Shown one piece after another: positions 1 to 8,492 of a stretch of 36,948 nucleotides of DNA. This DNA is from Candidatus Obscuribacterales bacterium (lineage in GTDB: Bacteria > Cyanobacteriota > Vampirovibrionia > Obscuribacterales > Obscuribacteraceae): contig JAIEQI010000224.1 of NCBI GenBank assembly GCA_019747875.1, positions 1 through 36,948 of the forward strand, given 5' to 3'. The stretch's first letter is position 1; each line of letters begins with the position of its first letter. A program made the translations under genes and the position numbers. The notes under the pieces were generated by a model that was not told where the DNA came from, made no database searches, and worked only from the letters and a program-made list of their open reading frames with translations.

Positions 1-147
1 GCCCTGGAGATTTTGCGTGCTAAGATTGCCGCAGTCTCCAGAGCTCTTTCAGTTTCAACTGAGTTTGGGACATTCCCTGAAGCGCATCAACGTGCTAAGG
101 CAAGAGCGGCGGGCTTTAAAAATAAAAATGATGGGATGCCGCGGTAG
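1..147 (+). CDS. possible C-terminal end of a gene cut by the window edge
   Basis: The first forward frame is open from base 1 to a TAG at 145-147 and would encode the last 48 residues of a protein, basic and alanine-rich (it contains HQRAKARAAGFKNK near the end). No family can be named from so short a piece. Its end overlaps the terminator hairpin of the convergent gene, which is common for convergent neighbours but could also mean the frame is open by chance. A 48-codon open stretch is weak evidence, so this is a tentative call. Confidence 0.3.
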   Translation, partial: ALEILRAKIAAVSRALSVSTEFGTFPEAHQRAKARAAGFKNKNDGMPR

Positions 148-164
148 AGTGGCGGCATCCCATC
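120..164 (-). terminator. rho-independent terminator of the lipid gene pair
   Basis: A perfect 13-bp inverted repeat (130-142 and 152-164, arms reading GATGGGATGCCGC and its complement) encloses a 9-base loop. Read on the minus strand it is followed by a T-rich tract (complement of 116-129). It sits about 20 bases beyond the stop codon of the gene at 184-807, so it closes that minus-strand unit. Confidence 0.85.
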
Positions 165-183
165 GAAAGTATCGCATCGCTAA

Positions 184-807
184 CTAGGCAGTGAGCGGAT
201 AGAAGCCATGCTTCTGCATGTTCTTCACGTCCAGCTCCGACGGCTGCGAGTAGGTTCCCATCAGCCAGTCCGCACCGGGGCAGACGATGCAGAAGTTGAC
301 CTTGGGATGGGCGTGGTGCATGTAGTGGTAGCGCGCCAGCCAGAGACAGAGGCTGGAGTTCTTGAACCAGCTAGCACGCTTTTCGGGGCTGGTATGCATC
401 TGGACGTGAATCATGTTCCACGCCTGGTGGTGAGCCAGGAGCGAGAGCATGAACATCACGCCGCCCATGGCCAGGAACTGACCCCCGCGGCTATCCAGCC
501 CCAGCCGGTAGGCGGCCAGGAAGAGGTTGCCCCAGATCCAGCTCGAGGCCACCTGACCGAAGAGCAGCCGCAGCCGGATGTTGACCTCGAGGCACTCTCC
601 TTCCCTGTCATCGAAGTGCTTGGCGGGGAAGCAGTCGGCGTGGTGGAACTGGCGGTGTTCGTCGAGCACCTCCTTCATGAACGGGGACTTCTCGGACAAC
701 CAGTTGGGCTGGTGCATGAAGGTGCCGTGCAGGAAGTACTCGATGAACGAGAGACCCACGTAGCAGAGGACCGACCAGAACAGCAGCGAGGAAATCCAGA
801 AAGCCAT
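184..807 (-). CDS. fatty acid hydroxylase/sterol desaturase superfamily membrane protein
   Basis: The 207-residue protein carries the histidine boxes of the membrane di-iron hydroxylases: H27-x4-H32, H51-x3-H55-H56, H126/H127 with H134 and H138, and H161-x2-H164-H165, followed by NFCIVCPGADWLMGTY, which resembles the N-F-x-W-D-x-L-F-G-T block that ends this superfamily. Hydrophobic stretches lie at about 1-25, 85-100 and 110-125. Members use a di-iron centre and O2 to hydroxylate or desaturate lipid chains, sterols or carotenoids; the substrate cannot be told here. The start has AAGGAG seven bases upstream. It lies 44 bases downstream of the patatin-like gene on the same strand and shares the terminator at 120-164, so the two are probably one lipid-modifying operon. 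GC content is higher than in the genes that follow. Confidence 0.8.
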   Translation of the reverse strand: MAFWISSLLFWSVLCYVGLSFIEYFLHGTFMHQPNWLSEKSPFMKEVLDEHRQFHHADCFPAKHFDDREGECLEVNIRLRLLFGQVASSWIWGNLFLAAYRLGLDSRGGQFLAMGGVMFMLSLLAHHQAWNMIHVQMHTSPEKRASWFKNSSLCLWLARYHYMHHAHPKVNFCIVCPGADWLMGTYSQPSELDVKNMQKHGFYPLTA

Positions 808-851
808 CGTAGCTCCTTAGCGTTTGGTACCGTTGGTGGTGACTACCGGAA

Positions 852-1955
852 CTAGAAGAGACCATACGCGGCCATGCACTTCTCCGCGTGTGCGGCCAAT
901 CCCAGCGGTTCGGTGCAATGGCGGTTCATGCTTCGCCACTGACCGAGTGCGAGGATGAGCTCCTTCATCTTCTCGAGGCGTTCCCCATTGAGGATGCCTT
1001 CGAAGGCAAGTCGCTGAAGGCACGTTTCGAAGCTGAGCAGAACTGCCAACCACTTATCGTCCTGCGTCAGATCGAACTTGAGTGCGTGTAGGTGCTCGAT
1101 CAGCGGGCGGCTGGCGATCACACCGGCCGTTTCCGCGCCCCAGTACCGGTATGTGTCGACCCCCCAGGAAGCGCGGCAGAGCGTATGGAAGGACCCGAAG
1201 AAAGGGTCATTGCTGTCATCACCGAGATAACACGCAATGATCTCCTCAGGATTGACGCCGAACTCTCGAATCTGGATGCCGACCGGACACAGCCCATCTC
1301 GACTGAGAGCCCCGTCGAACAGGAAGTGTCCCTTGTAGCGCAGCGCAGCCATGACGATCGGAATCGTGCAGCTGATCCGCACAGCTGCCTGCAGGGGCGG
1401 CGGCTGCTCCGACAGCCGGATAACTTGTCCATCCGACTGGATCAGGAATGCGCCATCCTCCTTGAAGATGACGGGCTCACCGCTTTTGGTGGTGCCCATC
1501 GTCCAGAAGGTTTTCGGCCACTTCACCTCCGTGCAGCTCATGCGCAGGCTGTTCTCGATGCAAGCTGCGATGCCTTGCGTGCTCAGCAGTCCTGTGATGC
1601 GCCACTCTTCGATGTCTGGTCCGTTGTCGCAGACCTTTTCCTCCTGTCCGGACAGCTTTCGCCAGAGGCGCAGCAGGTCAGCGCGGAAGCTGATCCGATC
1701 TTCGAAATTGATGGGCATGATCACGCGGGCAAGTTCGACAGGCTTCAGCCAATGGGCAAGTGCGGTGATGACCGCGCCGGCACTGACTCCGCCCATCATG
1801 CGAAACTCGGTCAGCCCGGCAGCCCAGCACGCCAGCAGGGTACCCAACCCGCTCAGCAGTGCAGCGGGGCTGCCACTGCCGACGGTGAGGAAGTGCTTTC
1901 CCCGCTCATTCACACAGAGCCGTCCCAGTGCCGGGTTTCGGCAGGAGCTGGACAT
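852..1955 (-). CDS. patatin-like phospholipase
   Basis: This 367-residue protein has the two halves of a patatin Ser-Asp dyad: the nucleophile elbow GGVSAG (Ser58) and the DGA motif (Asp214 in FLFDGALSRDG). A glycine-rich stretch at about 26-37 (VGSGSPAALLSGLG) occupies the place of the usual oxyanion-hole G-G-G-x-R-G but is not a good match to it. Family members are acyl hydrolases acting on phospholipids or neutral lipids. The start is fixed by AAAGGAGAAAAG immediately upstream of ATG. The C-terminal 120 residues are not recognisable. With the hydroxylase 44 bases downstream it suggests release and oxidation of acyl chains, which is inference from co-location only. Confidence 0.82.
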   Translation of the reverse strand: MSSSCRNPALGRLCVNERGKHFLTVGSGSPAALLSGLGTLLACWAAGLTEFRMMGGVSAGAVITALAHWLKPVELARVIMPINFEDRISFRADLLRLWRKLSGQEEKVCDNGPDIEEWRITGLLSTQGIAACIENSLRMSCTEVKWPKTFWTMGTTKSGEPVIFKEDGAFLIQSDGQVIRLSEQPPPLQAAVRISCTIPIVMAALRYKGHFLFDGALSRDGLCPVGIQIREFGVNPEEIIACYLGDDSNDPFFGSFHTLCRASWGVDTYRYWGAETAGVIASRPLIEHLHALKFDLTQDDKWLAVLLSFETCLQRLAFEGILNGERLEKMKELILALGQWRSMNRHCTEPLGLAAHAEKCMAAYGLF

Positions 1956-2642
1956 CTTTTCTCCTTTCCGAATTGTAAGCGCGACGCTACGCGCCGCTGG
2001 TTGGAGTGAGAGATGAGTCGTTTAATCGTTGTTGGCTACTGTTTCCGGGTTCGAATTGCTGATGCAAAAGATGCCTTCAGCCTAAATTCTGCGAGGACTT
2101 CGAACAAGCGCTGGCAGACTGAATTTATCTTTGCGCCGAATATTTCGTTAGTTGCATCGATTTCAGCAGCACACTTTAATGACTGACCTTGATAATGCGC
2201 GTATTTCTAGCGCTGTAAAATCCTATCGATTGCGTGAAAGCAACACGGTTTAATCTGCAATTGAGTCAAAGTTCTAGATCGCCGTTCCGGAGTCGGCTTC
2301 GGGCTATCTCTTTCGACGCCTATGCTGCTTGGGAAATACCAACATTCCGCCCTTCCGAACGTCACTTTAGTAGCTAATCTCTTCGCCTTTGAAAATCTCT
2401 AAAGAAGAAACTGATGAACTTTCAAAGTTCATCAGTTCTTCTTTCTGTGTTCGAACGGAATTGATTGCCTGGATTTTGCGGGATGCAAGTTCATTCAAGC
2501 ACGAGCTTGATACAGTATTCGCATAATTGACAATTTGTTTTGATGCAGGAAAATGCATATTCAGTCTGCTTATGCATTTTTCGGCATATAAGACCTAGCG
2601 ACCCTGGCTCCAATCAGGTGGCTTCACACAGTAGCAGCAAAC
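1956..2642. other. intergenic stretch, no convincing gene
   Basis: About 690 bases without a supported gene. A 63-codon minus-strand frame (2367-2558) runs through the palindrome at 2401-2444 and has no clear ribosome binding site, so it is not annotated. The stretch is AT-richer than the lipid genes on its left. It should hold the promoter of the patatin-like gene near 1970-2060, but no confident -35/-10 pair is visible. Confidence 0.5.
2401..2444. repeat. long near-perfect palindrome
   Basis: An almost perfect inverted repeat with arms of about 21 bases (2401-2422 and 2424-2444) around a single central base. One extra A interrupts the left arm. The core CTGATGAACTTT pairs with AAAGTTCATCAG. 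It could extrude as a cruciform or form a long RNA hairpin. It lies 200 bases beyond the stop of the gene at 2643-3869 and has no run of T after it on either strand, so it is not an ordinary intrinsic terminator. Confidence 0.75.
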
Positions 2643-3869
2643 TTAGCGTAAGAATGGCAATCCACGCGGGTTCGGCAATGCGGAGAGCATGTCTAAAGCG
2701 GACTTTTCTCCGCCTTTCTTTGCTATGTCTACCCAGTCTGTTTTGCGACCAATGTCCTGTTGTTGGTTCAACTCACGCAGCGATCCACTTGTTAGACCGG
2801 ACACTCCTGCCATTGCGACCTTCGCCGCAAGCGGATGTGCGAAGAATGCACCCTTGGTGTACATGTTGATTGGATAAAGAAGTGCTGCCGATGTGATACC
2901 AGCGCCGGCATCGGCAAGAAGAGCCTCTGGACCAACTACGCCCAGCACTGTTTTTTGAGCACCGAGCAATGGATCGAATTTTTCTTCTCTGTTGATATAT
3001 GTTGACGCCGTCAGGCCTCGGTCGATGAAGCGATCGCTCAAGCCAAATGTCAGACCCTTTGCCACAGGATCCCAGGCTTGTGCATTTATTTGTTCGAAAA
3101 CTAGTTTGGTGGCGATACCTTTTGTTGCGCCGAGAACGGCATCCAGAGCTTGTTTCTGAAAAGGATCTGATGGGTGCGCCTGGTCAGTGCTTGTAACTCC
3201 TACCAGGCCCGCAAATCCAATGGTCTTATTTCCTGCAAACACGAAGCCTGTTTTTAGCATGGCGCTTGAATAATGTGCCGAATTCTGCTCGAATCGTCTC
3301 TGTTTGAAATCCTGCCGCCGCAATGCCATCATCGCTGTTTGGTCGTTGTCTTTAATCGCTTGATCGAACTTCGAACTGGCGTCTTCCATTCCTAATATGT
3401 TGCGGCCCAGTCTTGTGAGTTTGCTAACGCCTAGTCCGTACCAGGTCTGATCCTTTTGCTGTTCGTCGCGCCTGATCAGATATTCATTCAAGGGGAGGTG
3501 TCCATGCGCTACTACGGCTTGGTCCTCTTCCGGCTCTTTGACCGCTTGGGTATAGAGTAGTTCGCTTGTTTTTAAATCAGTCTTGAATGTTTCCTTATAT
3601 AGATCGAGAAGGTTCTTTTGTTCTTCAGTCTCACCGTTCTTCGCCTGGGCCAAGACGGCAATATTATTTGCTTCAAAGTTTGGCATCGCAAAATACCCAC
3701 AAAAATTTGGAACCAACCCTACCAGACCCACGATCATCCTACTTATGTGCCGCCGCCAAGCAATGTTAGTTTCCCCATGCAGATCGGCAGATGAGAGAGA
3801 GATTAGTTCCAAAAAGTACAAGAGCTGTATAGCGCGGCAACAAAAATTGCTGCGCATTTGAGGAGCCAA
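2643..3869 (-). CDS. hypothetical protein, 408 residues or shorter
   Basis: I do not recognise a family. The translated frame begins at a TTG (3869) with a Cys-rich, hydrophobic first 60 residues that does not look like the rest; alternative starts are ATG at 3858, ATG at 3729 (just before MIVGLVGLVPNF, a possible membrane or signal segment) and ATG at 3686 (MPNFEANN). None has a strong Shine-Dalgarno, so the start is unresolved. The middle (about 90-220) is polar and charged with many Gln and Lys; the C-terminal half is richer in Gly, Ala and small hydrophobics, with segments such as VGVTSTDQAHP and AGAGITSAALLYPI. It ends 60 bases past the previous large intergenic gap and has no detectable operon partner. 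Confidence 0.6.
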   Translation of the reverse strand: MAPQMRSNFCCRAIQLLYFLELISLSSADLHGETNIAWRRHISRMIVGLVGLVPNFCGYFAMPNFEANNIAVLAQAKNGETEEQKNLLDLYKETFKTDLKTSELLYTQAVKEPEEDQAVVAHGHLPLNEYLIRRDEQQKDQTWYGLGVSKLTRLGRNILGMEDASSKFDQAIKDNDQTAMMALRRQDFKQRRFEQNSAHYSSAMLKTGFVFAGNKTIGFAGLVGVTSTDQAHPSDPFQKQALDAVLGATKGIATKLVFEQINAQAWDPVAKGLTFGLSDRFIDRGLTASTYINREEKFDPLLGAQKTVLGVVGPEALLADAGAGITSAALLYPINMYTKGAFFAHPLAAKVAMAGVSGLTSGSLRELNQQQDIGRKTDWVDIAKKGGEKSALDMLSALPNPRGLPFLR

Positions 3870-4000
3870 TCGGAGAATTTGTCGAGGATCATGAGCAGGA
3901 AATCGCTTATTCAGTGCGGCTTTTGGACTATGGTCTGAGCACGGAACTGCATGCGCACAAGACGCGTCTTCGCTTTGAGCAAGCTGAGAGGTATGAACCT

Positions 4001-4282
4001 ATGAAGTATTTATCAATAGCCTTCATTATGATGGTCGGCTGCTCTTCGGCTGCGTTTGCAGATTATGATCGCAAAGAACCATTTGCGCGAATCAGCAGAG
4101 GGCAAGCTCACATGATCGCCCGACGCGTCGCACCGGGATACGTAAAAAACTCGGATCTCGACTTGAGAAGCGGAATGCTCCGATGGAAAGTTGAAACAAA
4201 GAATCGTTTTGGTTTCGACCATGACGTCTTTATCGACGCCATGAGCGGACGCATTTTGGGCGTAAGAGCTGACGACGATTAA
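4001..4282 (+). CDS. small secreted PepSY-domain protein
   Basis: Starting at ATG 4001 (AGAGGT nine bases upstream) the product is 93 residues with a typical signal peptide: MKYLSIAFIMMVGCSSAAFA, cleavage expected after AFA. The mature part follows the PepSY pattern: an acidic/basic helix IARRVAPGYVKNSDLDLRSG, a strand RWKVETK, then the hallmark VFIDAMSGRILGV, matching the v-D-a-x-T-G-x-i-l consensus. PepSY domains are small periplasmic folds thought to inhibit proteases or to sense extracytoplasmic state. A longer upstream frame from 3914 exists but the signal peptide and ribosome binding site favour 4001. It ends in a strong terminator. Confidence 0.78.
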   Translation: MKYLSIAFIMMVGCSSAAFADYDRKEPFARISRGQAHMIARRVAPGYVKNSDLDLRSGMLRWKVETKNRFGFDHDVFIDAMSGRILGVRADDD

Positions 4283-4302
4283 AGCGGTAAAACGCTTTAT
4301 GC

Positions 4303-4339
4303 AAAGCGGGGAGCTTCTGAAGCGGCTCCCCGCTTTTTT
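4303..4339 (+). terminator. rho-independent terminator after the PepSY gene
   Basis: A perfect 12-bp stem (4303-4314 with 4325-4336, core GCGGGGAGC/GCTCCCCGC) is followed by six T. A second, smaller hairpin (4281-4298, AAAGCG/CGCTTT) overlaps the stop region just before it. Confidence 0.9.
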
Positions 4340-4430
4340 GTACGCTCCAGAACGAACCATGATGTAGCATGGCGGTGTTTCTTCCTAACGCTCTTACCTG
4401 CTTGCTATGGCATTGCCGACGATACTTAAA

Positions 4431-6119
4431 CTAGCTCGATACAGAACCGGTTGGAACCAACACAGTAAAGATGCTTCCTTGATTGGGGCTGCTGGTTACT
4501 GCAATTGTTCCACCATGTCTTTCCACAATCATTTTGCAAATTGCCAAACCCAAACCACTCCCGCCAAGGGAGTGATCCGGGGGAGCGACTTGTTTGAAGG
4601 GCTCAAATATATAATCGAACAACTGTTCTGGTATTCCTCTACCTTCATCCTGGACGGTTATTTTTAAGTTGGCAGAGTCAGCGGCGGCGCTTATCTTCAC
4701 TATGGATTTTTCCGGTGAGAATTTGATCGCATTGGAAAGCAAATTTATTACAACTCTGGTTAGCAAAGATTTGTCGGCATAAATCCTTATATCTTCAGGC
4801 TCGTATCTGATTTCTATCTCTTTACTGATAGCGATTCCGCGTACTGCATTTATTGCTGAAACTATGATTTCTTTGATGTTGCATCTAGTCAGCGAGAGTG
4901 GGAGTTCTCCGGAACGGATCTTTTCAATATCGAGCAACTCATTTACGAGGTCTACCAGTCGTTTTGCCTCATCGGCATTTCTAGTGACCAAATCAAGGCC
5001 GCTCTCGCTCAAAGTTCCAAGTTTACCTCCTTTCAAACGATCGAAAACGTACATCAATGATGTGAGAGGGCTGCGCAGATCATGGCTTATCATCATGAAG
5101 AAAGCTTGTTTCAGTTGCTCAACGGCTTTCTGCTCAGTTGTGTCGAAAAGGACTATCAGAATGCGGGGGCCTTCTTGCGTGTTCAGTTCACTTGCCGAAC
5201 ATTGGCAGGTGTAATGTTGTCCGGTCTTACTTGTGAGGGTGACTTCGCCGAGCGGCTCACTATTTGGATCAATTTTTAGTTCAGAAGCAGACTCATGGCT
5301 GAGTATTTGTGAAATGCCTTTACCAATTAGGTCCGTTCTGGTGTAACCATAGAGCTCTGTCACTGCGGGATTGATTATCTCAATGAAGCCCTTTTTGTTT
5401 ATGATTAGGAGTGCAATTGGCATGTTGGTGAAAATTTCACGAAAGCGAGCTTCACTTTCGGCCAGGACTCTTTCTGCCTTCTTGCGGTCAGTAATATCAT
5501 GCGAAACGCAGAAAAGGGCTTTGTCTGCAATTGACCAGTGAGCAGACCAGAGAACGCTGATGATTTCGCCGTCCTTCTTTCTCAGTCTGTTTTCAAAATT
5601 TAGAGTGTCTAAACTCTTTTGTGCTCCGATTAAAGATTCTATGCTGCTTTCTTTATCTTCAGCGAGCAACAGGTCACCAAGGCGTTTGCCGATGATTTCG
5701 TCGGGCTCGTATCCCCAAACTTTTCGACACGCCGGGTTAACGCTGAGGAAAGTGTGGTCTGTTCCAATTGAGCAAATTACATCGTTTGCGTTCTTTACTA
5801 CGGCATTCTCTTTGCGCAGCGCCTCCGCCAAACTTGCTTGCGCCTCTTGCAATTCGGCGTTGATTGAAGCTATCTGCTTATCTCCGCTAAGATTCTCGAG
5901 CTTGTTGCCTGCGGCAAGTCTCGCTGCGTTTTCATGTAGCTTCTCGATAGAGTTATCTCTGGATGCTTCGGATCTCGCGAGAAAAAAACAGGTTGAAAGA
6001 GAACAAAGAAGTAGTAGGCAAGATACGACTTTTGCTATGGGGGCAAGCTCTTGTTGGCTTACAAGCAAAACAAAAGCAAATAGCTGGCAAAGGATAGCAA
6101 AAACAAAAAGTGGTCGCAC
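4431..6119 (-). CDS. membrane PAS-PAS sensor histidine kinase
   Basis: A 562-residue orthodox histidine kinase. Two hydrophobic helices at about 4-20 and 27-48 form a hairpin with almost no periplasmic loop, so sensing is likely membrane-internal or cytoplasmic. A short coiled coil (52-100) leads to PAS 1 (about 105-215, ending CVSHDITDRKKAE) and PAS 2 (about 220-330). The HisKA H-box SHDLRSPL places the phosphoacceptor at His346; the ATPase domain shows the N box (INLLSNAIKFSP, Asn463), G1 (DEGRGIP, 491-497), F box (FEPFKQV) and G2 (GGSGLGLAICK, 519-529). Domain order and wording are close to the kinase at 31783-34116, which suggests paralogues. No regulator gene is adjacent, so it is an orphan kinase; the OmpR-type regulator 3 kb away is one possible partner. 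Confidence 0.93.
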   Translation of the reverse strand: MRPLFVFAILCQLFAFVLLVSQQELAPIAKVVSCLLLLCSLSTCFFLARSEASRDNSIEKLHENAARLAAGNKLENLSGDKQIASINAELQEAQASLAEALRKENAVVKNANDVICSIGTDHTFLSVNPACRKVWGYEPDEIIGKRLGDLLLAEDKESSIESLIGAQKSLDTLNFENRLRKKDGEIISVLWSAHWSIADKALFCVSHDITDRKKAERVLAESEARFREIFTNMPIALLIINKKGFIEIINPAVTELYGYTRTDLIGKGISQILSHESASELKIDPNSEPLGEVTLTSKTGQHYTCQCSASELNTQEGPRILIVLFDTTEQKAVEQLKQAFFMMISHDLRSPLTSLMYVFDRLKGGKLGTLSESGLDLVTRNADEAKRLVDLVNELLDIEKIRSGELPLSLTRCNIKEIIVSAINAVRGIAISKEIEIRYEPEDIRIYADKSLLTRVVINLLSNAIKFSPEKSIVKISAAADSANLKITVQDEGRGIPEQLFDYIFEPFKQVAPPDHSLGGSGLGLAICKMIVERHGGTIAVTSSPNQGSIFTVLVPTGSVSS

Positions 6120-6286
6120 TGTTGCTTCCGGCTAGACTGGTTCATTATAGTCCATGAACGAGCAACTACAGGTTGTAGCACACCTCCCCCAAAAAACAAA
6201 ATTGAGTCTCACTCGCTAAACTTGTGGCGGACTTGCATGTTTGACTTTCCGCCGATGATGCCAAAGGTGGGCTTTCGACGCAGAAA

Positions 6287-6325
6287 AGAAGGAGAGGGAT
6301 CTAAGCACCCTCTCCTTCTACGTGC
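6287..6325 (-). terminator. terminator of cassette A
   Basis: A perfect 12-bp stem AGAAGGAGAGGG / CCCTCTCCTTCT (6287-6298 with 6308-6319). On the minus strand it is followed by TTTTC. It lies about 40 bases beyond the stop of the gene at 6358-6792 and is conserved, stem for stem, in cassette B at 14025-14056. Confidence 0.85.
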
Positions 6326-6357
6326 CGGTGAATAGGCTCTGCCGATTCTCGTTTCTG

Positions 6358-6792
6358 TCAATAAGGATCGTAGCGTCGTCCGGGACGGGAAATCCCAAGG
6401 CGATATTGCATTCGGCAAAGGATGCGTTCGAAGATGGCCGGGCGCTGCGACTTGTTGTGCTTGGGATTGGCAGGATCGAGTTCTGCCATTTCGAACGCGG
6501 TGAATTCGCTCACCAAATCCCAGTCGCATCGATAGCTGGAGTATAGCGGGCGGACGTAGTAGCCCTTTTCGCGGTAGATTCTTGTTGCTTCCGCTATCAC
6601 GTAGTCGCCTCGCTCATAAGAGACGCGATCCCAGTAGACTTTGAACCAGACGGTCTCACCTTTTTGGAGCGGCAGACCGCGGCTGAGGGCAGTCAGCCAC
6701 TGCAGGACAGTTTCTTCGAATTTTTGATTCTGTTCTTGGGTGAGAGACGCCTGACGAGCTTCCAAGCTCGGGATTTCGAAGTGAATGGTCAT
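6358..6792 (-). CDS. hypothetical soluble protein of cassette A
   Basis: A 144-residue protein of no family I can name. It is rich in aromatic and charged residues: a predicted helix at 10-40 (EARQASLTQEQNQKFEETV), then strands around WFKVYWDRVSYERGDYVIAEA and GYYVRPLYSSYRCDWDLVSEF, and a basic tail. No signal peptide, membrane segment or metal motif is visible. The ATG has GAGGAAAC upstream at good spacing. It is the last gene of the five-gene minus-strand cassette and has no counterpart in the duplicate cassette B. Confidence 0.75.
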   Translation of the reverse strand: MTIHFEIPSLEARQASLTQEQNQKFEETVLQWLTALSRGLPLQKGETVWFKVYWDRVSYERGDYVIAEATRIYREKGYYVRPLYSSYRCDWDLVSEFTAFEMAELDPANPKHNKSQRPAIFERILCRMQYRLGISRPGRRYDPY

Positions 6793-6904
6793 GATGTTTC
6801 CTCATTTGGGATTGAGCGAAGTGCAAGGTGCGCTGTTGATCAGCTGAAAATCGGCTTCAGAGCGATCATTGCTCCTCCTTTTTATTAGGTGAGAATTCGG
6901 AGAT

Positions 6905-7429
6905 TCAGCGGCTGATGGTGCCCACCGGTACCCTCAGCTCATGCTGGTAAATAACAGTTTGGCGAGGACTTTTGATAGCAAACTTCGCCCACCGCGAACC
7001 AGCATCCGCTTCCATATGAGTCCTCTGGTAGATTGCTTGTGCATCACCCTGAATCTCATCGATTCGCACTGTCTCGCTTGCGGGCAAGTCAATGAGGGAT
7101 GTAGTCCCGTCGTCATTGAAGTAATAGAAGCTGATGACCGATGTGCCAGTCTCGCTTCTTCTGACAGCAACGAAAGCCTGTTCGCCCTGAGCGCCAACTG
7201 GCATTGGTTTGATCATGTACACACGCGTAACTATGCGCTTGGGCATATGGTCGGTCACAATGGTTCCGGTCAGTGCTCCAAATGGCCCTCCGAACATTGC
7301 GAAAAAAAGCCCCATCCAGAAACAACCACGGATTCTTTGGAAGAGCGTGTCGGGAGATATCGGATCTGTCCAGTTGACGTAAGCTCCGCCAAGAAAGCTA
7401 AGGGTCACCATAACGATAATCGAATACAT
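6905..7429 (-). CDS. membrane-anchored hypothetical protein of cassette A
   Basis: The 174-residue product has hydrophobic segments at about 1-18 and 35-58 (FWMGLFFAMFGGPFGALTGTIV), followed by a soluble, strand-rich domain of about 110 residues (VTRVYMIKPM ... AFVAVRRSETGTSVISFYYFNDDGTT ...). The topology suggests an anchored domain. I do not recognise the fold. The start has AGAAGGAGATG upstream. It is missing from cassette B. It lies 112 bases upstream of the previous gene on the same strand. Confidence 0.75.
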   Translation of the reverse strand: MYSIIVMVTLSFLGGAYVNWTDPISPDTLFQRIRGCFWMGLFFAMFGGPFGALTGTIVTDHMPKRIVTRVYMIKPMPVGAQGEQAFVAVRRSETGTSVISFYYFNDDGTTSLIDLPASETVRIDEIQGDAQAIYQRTHMEADAGSRWAKFAIKSPRQTVIYQHELRVPVGTISR

Positions 7430-7532
7430 GTGAGCATCTCCTTCTAGAGAGGTTTCGACAAGAGGTTATGATTGCTTCTTGCTTCAGATTTGAACCAGCT
7501 GAATGGAAGAGCCTTTGCCTGACCCGTCCTTC

Positions 7533-7868
7533 TTAAGTGCTCCTTGCTTGGGGCGAAGAAATCACGCTGCAGAGGATGGCTAAGGCAAGTAGCGCGCTGA
7601 TTATTGACAGCAGGCCCATAGCGGGAGCAGGTTGGCAGTACCATGTCATGCCGGATGCCGCTGATATGAGCAGCCCGGATACTGCGGCCAGCCACTTGTC
7701 TCCAGCCTTGTAAGTTGCAAAGACAAGGCCGCACGTGCCCGCCAGGCAGCTCAGAAGGATGATGATACTGGCAGTTAAGCTTTCCGCCGCGAAGTAAAGC
7801 CACGCAAGAATACCAGTGCAGATGAGAAGGTTCGCAATCCCAAAAGCGCAGAGCTTACTTTTGTCCAT
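7533..7868 (-). CDS. small four-helix membrane protein, MDKS family of the cassettes
   Basis: From ATG 7868 (AGAAGGAAAC upstream) the product is 111 residues, almost entirely hydrophobic: helices at about 8-28, 30-50, 55-78 and 83-102, with few charged residues. A longer frame runs upstream to 8156 but overlaps the next gene and lacks a ribosome binding site. The first 20 residues (MDKSKLCAFGIANLLICTG) are almost the same as the start of the gene at 14077-14442 in cassette B (MDKSELCAVGIAQLLLCVA), but after that the two proteins differ. Function unknown. Confidence 0.72.
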   Translation of the reverse strand: MDKSKLCAFGIANLLICTGILAWLYFAAESLTASIIILLSCLAGTCGLVFATYKAGDKWLAAVSGLLISAASGMTWYCQPAPAMGLLSIISALLALAILCSVISSPQARST

Positions 7869-7926
7869 TTGAATGTTTCCTTCTTCTTTTGGATTAGGTT
7901 TGAGTCGAAGCCAATGTGATCGGGGC

Positions 7927-8421
7927 TTACTGGGTGAAACTCTGGGACGGGCGGTCGACGGTAATGTATTTTGCGCCGGTGCGATAGGATGCCTTCCAGC
8001 CGCGACGTCGGAGTTCGCGAAGCACAACCCGGATGTGATCCGGCTGAGCGTCACTGTAGAGGTCGATCTTGTGCGGGAACTCGACGCGATCGCGCACGCA
8101 AGCCGACTTGATGCCACTCCATACGTAGGAGCGGAAGCGTTCGATAGCCACCTCACGCGGATCGGGTTGCCTTTCGCTGACGAGCAGGATCATGCGACAG
8201 ATCAAGTTGGGCGCCGGTCCTTCAACAATATAGCCTTCCGCTTCCATCCTTCTTTTGACGCCCTGCACGATTTCGTCCGACAACCTCTCTTCGGTGATCT
8301 GAAGGGCGGCTTTTTTATGGGGATCTTGGCTGATGGCTTCCTTCAGGACGTTCACATAGGTGGCGACCAGTCCGTTGAACAAAGCCTGCGGTCCGATGAG
8401 AGCGGTCTTTTTCACTTCCAT
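7927..8421 (-). CDS. hypothetical protein, MEVKK family, copy A
   Basis: Using ATG 8421, eight bases after AGGGGA, the product is 164 residues (an ATG two codons earlier is too close to the ribosome binding site). It is soluble and helical at its N-terminus (KKTALIGPQALFNGLVATYV), with a basic middle (KRRMEAEGY) and a C-terminal segment DHIRVVLRELRRRGWKASYR, which reads like a small alpha-beta nucleic-acid- or protein-binding unit. By hand alignment about three quarters of residues are the same as in the product of 14498-14992. This is the only cassette gene kept intact in both copies, so it is likely the conserved core of the unit. No known family recognised. Confidence 0.78.
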   Translation of the reverse strand: MEVKKTALIGPQALFNGLVATYVNVLKEAISQDPHKKAALQITEERLSDEIVQGVKRRMEAEGYIVEGPAPNLICRMILLVSERQPDPREVAIERFRSYVWSGIKSACVRDRVEFPHKIDLYSDAQPDHIRVVLRELRRRGWKASYRTGAKYITVDRPSQSFTQ

Positions 8422-8492
8422 GTGCATATTCCCCTGTGTTGAAGGTGAATTTGTGATGCCAGTAGTAAGCAGGAACGCTAGGTTGGTGCAGG

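Noticed and set aside
1092..2009. 305-codon plus-strand frame opposite the patatin-like gene
   Set aside because: Antisense shadow with no ribosome binding site and no protein features. The minus-strand reading has the catalytic motifs.
2040..2070. GGGTTCGAATTGC resembles a tRNA T-loop
   Set aside because: The bases on each side do not form a five-pair T stem and no acceptor, D or anticodon stem can be drawn around it.
2367..2558. 63-codon minus-strand frame
   Set aside because: It reads through the long palindrome and lacks a ribosome binding site.
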